A stretch of 64,000 nucleotides of DNA from Blastomyces gilchristii SLH14081. Lineage: Eukaryota; Ascomycota; Eurotiomycetes; Onygenales; Ajellomycetaceae. Position 1 is the first letter of the stretch. Each line of letters opens with the position of its first letter. The notes under the pieces were generated by a model. The model was not told where the DNA came from. It made no database searches and worked only from the letters and a program-made list of their open reading frames with translations. Below, in pieces: positions 59,710 through 64,000 of the stretch. Both the position numbers and the translations under genes were made by a program. The stretch covers positions 5,256,635-5,320,634 of the forward strand of contig NW_003101682.1 of the NCBI RefSeq assembly GCF_000003855.2, read 5' to 3'.

Positions 59710-60335
59710 TGATTTAATATTGAGTTTACTATCATCAGCAGATGTGAATCTGTCAACATATAAAGATTCTATATAAATAAAAATAAATATATCAGCATCT
59801 GCATTTATATAAAATTATGTCAGAAAACACAATCAGAAGCTCACTAACAAGAAAAACAGTTAAGAGTGTATAAGAAGATGAAGAAGATGTGTCATTCATA
59901 ATAATATATTCTGACAATTATTAGAAGAAAAACAAGTGCTGATTATATTTCACAATGTATTACACTTACTGCTAATAAACTGTCTGATATGAGTACTACA
60001 ATGATACTTATTATGAGAACAGAGAGTCATTACTAGAAACATATATAATGTAATAGATGAATAAATAGAGAGTGTTAAACAGAGAGAGAGACAGAAATCT
60101 GAAATAAGATAATAAAATTTGATAATGACAATGATGAAAAAGATAATTAAAGAATGAAAAAAGTTAGTGAATGAGTGATATAATATAGTGAAAGTTTCTT
60201 TGAAAGAATGTATAAGAGATGCTAGCTAGATCAGCATAAGCTGTATAATTGCAAACACTAGTGATGTGCTAATCTGCATGAGGCTAGGGCTTACATCACA
60301 GTCACATAAGTGTGACTGAATCTGATAGGAGAGAA
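59710..60335 (+). other. Ty3-A2 3' untranslated region and polypurine tract
   Basis: No coding frame. It ends in the purine tract GATAGGAGAGAA at 60324-60335, directly before the 3' LTR. Confidence 0.6.
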
Positions 60336-60501
60336 TGTGGTTCAGAAGAATGTACAACTGCCAGATAATAACACAGCCGCTTTCAAACATGCTTACGAAT
60401 GTAAAGAGGCCCTAGCGGCCACTAATTAATTTAGATAATGTATATAAGAAGCCGGCGTACGCCTGTAATCGTACGCTGGCTCAAGCAACCTTTGAGTCAC
60501 A
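60336..60501 (+). repeat. 3' LTR of Ty3-A2
   Basis: 166 bp. An 11-bp stem, GCCGGCGTACG (60451-60461) and CGTACGCTGGC (60470-60480), around an 8-base loop lies just after the TATATAAG box (60441). The outer right end is unmutated; the inner left end is converted relative to the 5' LTR. Confidence 0.92.
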
Positions 60502-60505
60502 ATTC

Positions 60506-60687
60506 TTGGCTGAAAAACTCATGAAATTTCTATTCTTCTGTCTCAAAGCTTCACTGTGTACACATATAAATATTCACTTTAATTACTGATTTCTGCACTT
60601 TCTCTTTCTTTCCTTCTCTAATGTTTTTCACTTTTGTATTATAAAATCTATATATTATACTGATCTATTCAGTGTAGATCTCTTACA
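60506..60687 (+). repeat. 3' LTR of Ty3-B1, right part
   Basis: 182 bases completing the LTR begun at 22937. It aligns directly to 17675-17856 and ends TCTTACA before the second TTAAA. Confidence 0.92.
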
Positions 60688-61173
60688 TTAAATATGAATT
60701 AATAGTACTACATTTATTACATTAGAATAATGTTTCTGAGTGTGAAATCTGCACTATTATAAGACAGATTAGAGCTGCTCTTTTAAAAGATAATCTCTTT
60801 AAAAGGTTTTGAGCAGATATTCTAGAGACAGTGATTGAAATAATTAATAATACTCTTATATCTACAGTTCTTTATAACTTGAAATTTTAATTCTCTACTG
60901 CAGAGACTTCTATAATTTTAAGTTTATATAAGATTTCTTAGTATACACTTATAAATATCTCACTGAATATGAGGTATTTTCACTGATTAAGTGCAGAGGT
61001 TTTATTCACTTATATAAATCTCAGAAGTCTGTGAATAAGTTTTCTTTATATATTAATTTCTATTATATTATTAAATTCAGTAATATATTAATCTATTATC
61101 TATAATATTCTGAATCTGATAAGATTATTATTAGTAGCAATGTGAGATTTCTGATTATTAAAAAATTGAAATC
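60688..61173 (+). mobile_element. Copia element, 3' piece (integrase end)
   Basis: The frame near 60735-60850 reads QNNVSECEICTIIRQIRAALL, then KDNLFKRFWADILETVIEIINNT, with TAG for the first Gln and Trp as TGA. This is the end of a copia integrase core (family QNGVAERxNRTI, FWAEA). Around 60985-61140 it reads CRGFIHLYKSQKSVNKF and ESDKIIISSNVRFL, the segment before reverse transcriptase. It is cut at 61174 by another B-family element. Confidence 0.82.
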
Positions 61174-61495
61174 TGTAAGAGATCTACGCTAAATAGATCA
61201 GTATAATATATAGGTCTTATATAACAAAGTGAAAAACGTTAAAGAAGAAAGAGAAAGAGAAAGTGTGAAAATCAGTGATTAAATTGAATATTTATACATG
61301 TACACAGTGATGTACGCAGTGAAGCTTCAGAGTGAAAGAATAGAAATTCTGTAGATTTTTAGCTGAGAATCAGTGACTGAGAATCAGAGCAGTAGAAGTT
61401 TTCAGCTGAGAATTGACAACTGAGAATCAAAGTAGTAGAAATCTGTGAAGTGTAACAGAATAGTCTATATAATTGATCAGATGCAGCCTGTCATA
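61174..61495 (-). repeat. 3' LTR of Ty3-B3
   Basis: 322 bp. The outer edge keeps ATCTACGCT. The inner edge is converted (CAGCCTGTCATA for CAGCCCGCCACA). Its middle differs from Ty3-B2 by small length changes, so it is an older or distinct copy. Confidence 0.88.
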
Positions 61496-64000
61496 TTAAT
61501 TATCTCTTTTCAGAAGCAGTTCTCATCAGTCAAGAACTGCTGTGTTAAATAGTATGGAGCTTGAAGTTCAGATCAGATGATCATAGTTAACTTATTTCAT
61601 AAAATATTATCAGCTGCAGCTGTGAGATCTCTTATTAAGAATATCTTCAATGTCTCACTTAAGTTTATTATCTTCTTCTATAATCTCTGATAGCTGTCAA
61701 TCAGAAGTCAGTTAAGAAGGAAATGAGTCAGTGACAGTGCAGTGAAGTAAGCTTATATAAAAGATATTATAAATCTCTGATAGTGTGTTAAGACAGTAAT
61801 TATGACTGTCTAGAACTTCTATCACTTTATATTTAACATGGCAATAATTCAGTGTATGAGATGAGTGTGTGATTCATATATTCTTAAGATTCAATTATAT
61901 CAGATCTTCTATCTTATACTGCTCTGTAGAATCTTATTAAATATTAACTTAATCTTCTTAATCTTGTTTAGCACTTGCTATGAAGGCCTCTGCTCAATCA
62001 CAGGCATTTCAGAGCTTTATTACTATATTGTCAGTGATCTGAATCAGACTGTAGAGGTTCAGTGTGAACTATATAATCTCTAGAAGATTTAACGCTTTCA
62101 TGTGATATCTGTGTATAAGAAAGAACAGGCTTACATCTGTTAAAATAACATCTCAATCATTGATAGTGATCTCTGTATGTAGAAGAAGATCATGTTAATC
62201 ATCTTATAAGTAATTACAGAACTTATAGAAATAATTCTTTATAGTCTGAATTACCTGTTCTAATGCACTATCAGTCTTGAGATGATAGACAGTTGATAAA
62301 CAGTGTATAATCTTAAGAACTTGACAGATTCTTGTTCAGAGAGTGCTCATGAATTGACAGTCTTAATCTGATACTATAGATCTCAGGAATTTATACATTT
62401 AATAGAATAAGCTCTGTAAAAAAGCTTCAGTGACTTATTCAGTATTCATCTTATTACAAGATTTTAATATTACATCTTTACTCAATCAGTTCATGATGAT
62501 CAGAATGTTTCTACAATTCTTACTCTTAGAGAGATTAATAGTGAAGTTAATTATCATATCTTATCAGATACTATCAGAAATATTGAGTGACTTTAGAAGG
62601 TCTTTTCTACAGTTCTTTCATAGAATAATAGAAGAACAATAGTTACAGTTTCAGATAAAACATCTGATACTGTTTAATATCTCAGACTAGTAGAATTCTT
62701 GAGAGACCATTTAATACAGTTATTCACAGCTTGAATGATCAGTCATGTGTAAATCATGTATCTCTTATATTATTCAGATATGTAAGAGTTCAGAGTGAGA
62801 GACTCAGCATTATTCACAGAATTATAGAGTGTTATTATTATTAATTAAACATTCTGAGATGTCAGTTCTTATATGTAGTTCTGAGGAAAATCAGAGTACT
62901 TCTTATCATACTACTTCAGTGAGTACTTGAAGAAGTTTATCAGTTTAAGCTGCTGTATATCATAGTTCATCTAATATAGATTCAGAAGAAGTTGAGATAT
63001 CAGTAACAGTTCTAATCAGAGAAGTATGTATTGTATTATAAGCTGTTTTATCTTGATTAACTAGTATCTTCAGATTCAAGAGTCAGTGCTCTCAGTTCAT
63101 TCAGTGAGTATCTGTTACATTAGATGACATATCTTACTCTTATTATAAGAGAGCATCTGTCATCAAGTTCTGACTGCTGAGATGATAGTGTATAGTGAAA
63201 TGATAACAGCTTAATAGCTCAGATAATCACATCTAACATTCAGTAAGGTTACAGATGATTGTAAAATACTTGAGATTCTTATAATCTGTGATTATCTCAA
63301 ATTTAAAGACACTTCAGAGTTCAGAGTCTCACTCTTCTAGACAGTGTATAATTATGAGAAGTTTCTTATTGTAGATCTTATAATTGCATTCAGTAAGACT
63401 CAGTTTCTTAGATATGAAGATATATAATTATAAGATATCTTTATCATTATATTACAATATAGCTTCTTCTGTGATATGATTAGAGAAATTGACTTCAATA
63501 ACTGTCTTATGATCAGAATTAAATATTATTAATAGAGAAGTATTAATGAATATCTTTTTTATCTGTGTGAATTTGACTTCAGTATTCACTGATCACTGAA
63601 ATACTGAATTCTTCTTAATAAGTTCTGTAAGTGATCTCACAATATCTGAGAAGTTTTATATAAATTACTGATAGAAGTGAGCAAATCTGATGAAGCTTTG
63701 TATATCTTTCACAGTATGTAAAGCTTCTCACTCAAGAATAGTAAAGATCTTCTCAGAATTCATTTGAATTCTCTTGTCAGCTTCTATGATAAAACCTAGG
63801 TATTTTATACTCTTGACTTCAAAATCACACTTGTTAATATCTTTTGATAGTTCTGTCTCTTGTAATTATTGTAATACTCTCTGTATATGTTCTTGATATT
63901 TCTTTCTGAATTCATTGATGAAGATGAGAATATTATCTAGATATACAGATACAAACTTATTAAGAAAATCTCAGAGTGCTGAGTTAATATACTTCTAAAA
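61174..64000 (-). mobile_element. Ty3-B3, chromovirus-type element, truncated by the window edge
   Basis: The 3' LTR is at 61174-61495 (322 bp, TGTAAGAG to TGTCATA). The rest is collinear with Ty3-B2 from 24922 to 26165 and 33428 onward: chromodomain (about 61690-61500), integrase (62700-61700), RNase H (about 63550-63150) and part of RT (63650-64000) on the minus strand. The 5' LTR lies beyond the window, so the target duplication (left candidate AAATC, 61169-61173) cannot be checked. It lacks Ty3-C and so gives the empty site near 62740. Confidence 0.88.

Larger units (their letters stand above)
23026..60501 (+). mobile_element. Ty3-A2, full-length Ty3/gypsy carrying two nested elements
   Basis: 166-bp LTRs at 23026-23191 and 60336-60501, with target duplication ATTC (23022-23025, 60502-60505). 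It is inserted in the 3' LTR of Ty3-B1. It is broken by Ty3-B2 (24591-37637) and Ty3-D1 (40012-56182). The remaining sequence is 8248 bp, three bases different from Ty3-A1, and collinear with it. It provides clean empty sites for MITE M2 and for the LINE. Confidence 0.93.
17586..60687 (+). mobile_element. Ty3-B1, chromovirus-type Ty3/gypsy, full length but split
   Basis: 5' LTR 17586-17856. The internal region runs to 22936. The 3' LTR is broken by Ty3-A2 into 22937-23025 and 60506-60687; these sum to 271 bp, equal to the 5' LTR. The target duplication is TTAAA at 17581-17585 and 60688-60692. Without nested elements it is about 5.1 kb. A purine tract AGAAAGAGAGGGT at 22921-22933 precedes the 3' LTR. 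The integrase ends in a chromodomain, which in known chromoviruses guides integration to marked chromatin. It hosts MITE M3 in RT. Confidence 0.92.

Noticed and set aside
1..64000. Host protein-coding genes, CRISPR arrays, bacterial operons
   Set aside because: All longer frames map inside mapped transposons. No regularly spaced short repeats and no bacterial gene signals were seen.

Overview
The window suggests a filamentous fungus, probably an ascomycete, and a gene-poor AT-rich repeat block. I find no host protein-coding gene. Nearly all 64 kb is transposable elements inserted into one another and then mutated by a RIP-like process (C to T on either strand). GG, CC and CG dinucleotides are almost gone inside elements. 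Tryptophan codons appear mostly as TGA, and Gln codons often as TAA or TAG, so every pol gene is broken into short pieces although the protein is still recognisable.

Layout, outermost first. (0) A Ty1/copia element on the + strand is the host. Its pieces lie at 1-3690, 17479-17585 and 60688-61173, and it holds a tRNA-derived SINE (837-1216) and a hAT-type MITE (M1). (1) Ty3-A1 (3691-17478, +) sits in it and carries MITE M2 and a complete LINE (9720-14757) that begins with a tRNA-Leu-like sequence. (1) Ty3-B1, a chromovirus (17586-60687, +), also sits in the copia and carries MITE M3. (2) Ty3-A2 (23026-60501, +) is inside the 3' LTR of Ty3-B1. (3) Ty3-B2 (24591-37637, -) and Ty3-D1 (40012-56182, -) are inside Ty3-A2. 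(4) Ty3-C (26171-33422, -) is inside Ty3-B2, and Ty3-D2 (44401-52707, -) is inside Ty3-D1. (5) MITE M4 (45779-46284) is inside Ty3-D2. A third B-family element (61174 to the window end, -) is cut by the edge.

Every closed insertion has a matching target-site duplication. Subtracting nested elements and TSD copies gives Ty3-A1 8245 bp against Ty3-A2 8248 bp, and Ty3-D1 7859 bp against Ty3-D2 7793 bp. The split 3' LTR of Ty3-B1 sums to 271 bp, the same as its 5' LTR. These checks support the boundaries.

The most interesting signals are: a mutation pattern centred on CpC and CpG rather than the CpA of Neurospora; outer LTR ends that keep their GC dinucleotides while the matching inner ends lost them; a LINE with a tRNA-like 5' terminus, and a SINE sharing its (AAT)n 3' end; and reading frames antisense to pol, between integrase and 3' LTR, in three Ty3 families, one with a plausible intron. 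Gene functions below are those the elements once had. None appears able to make an intact protein now.
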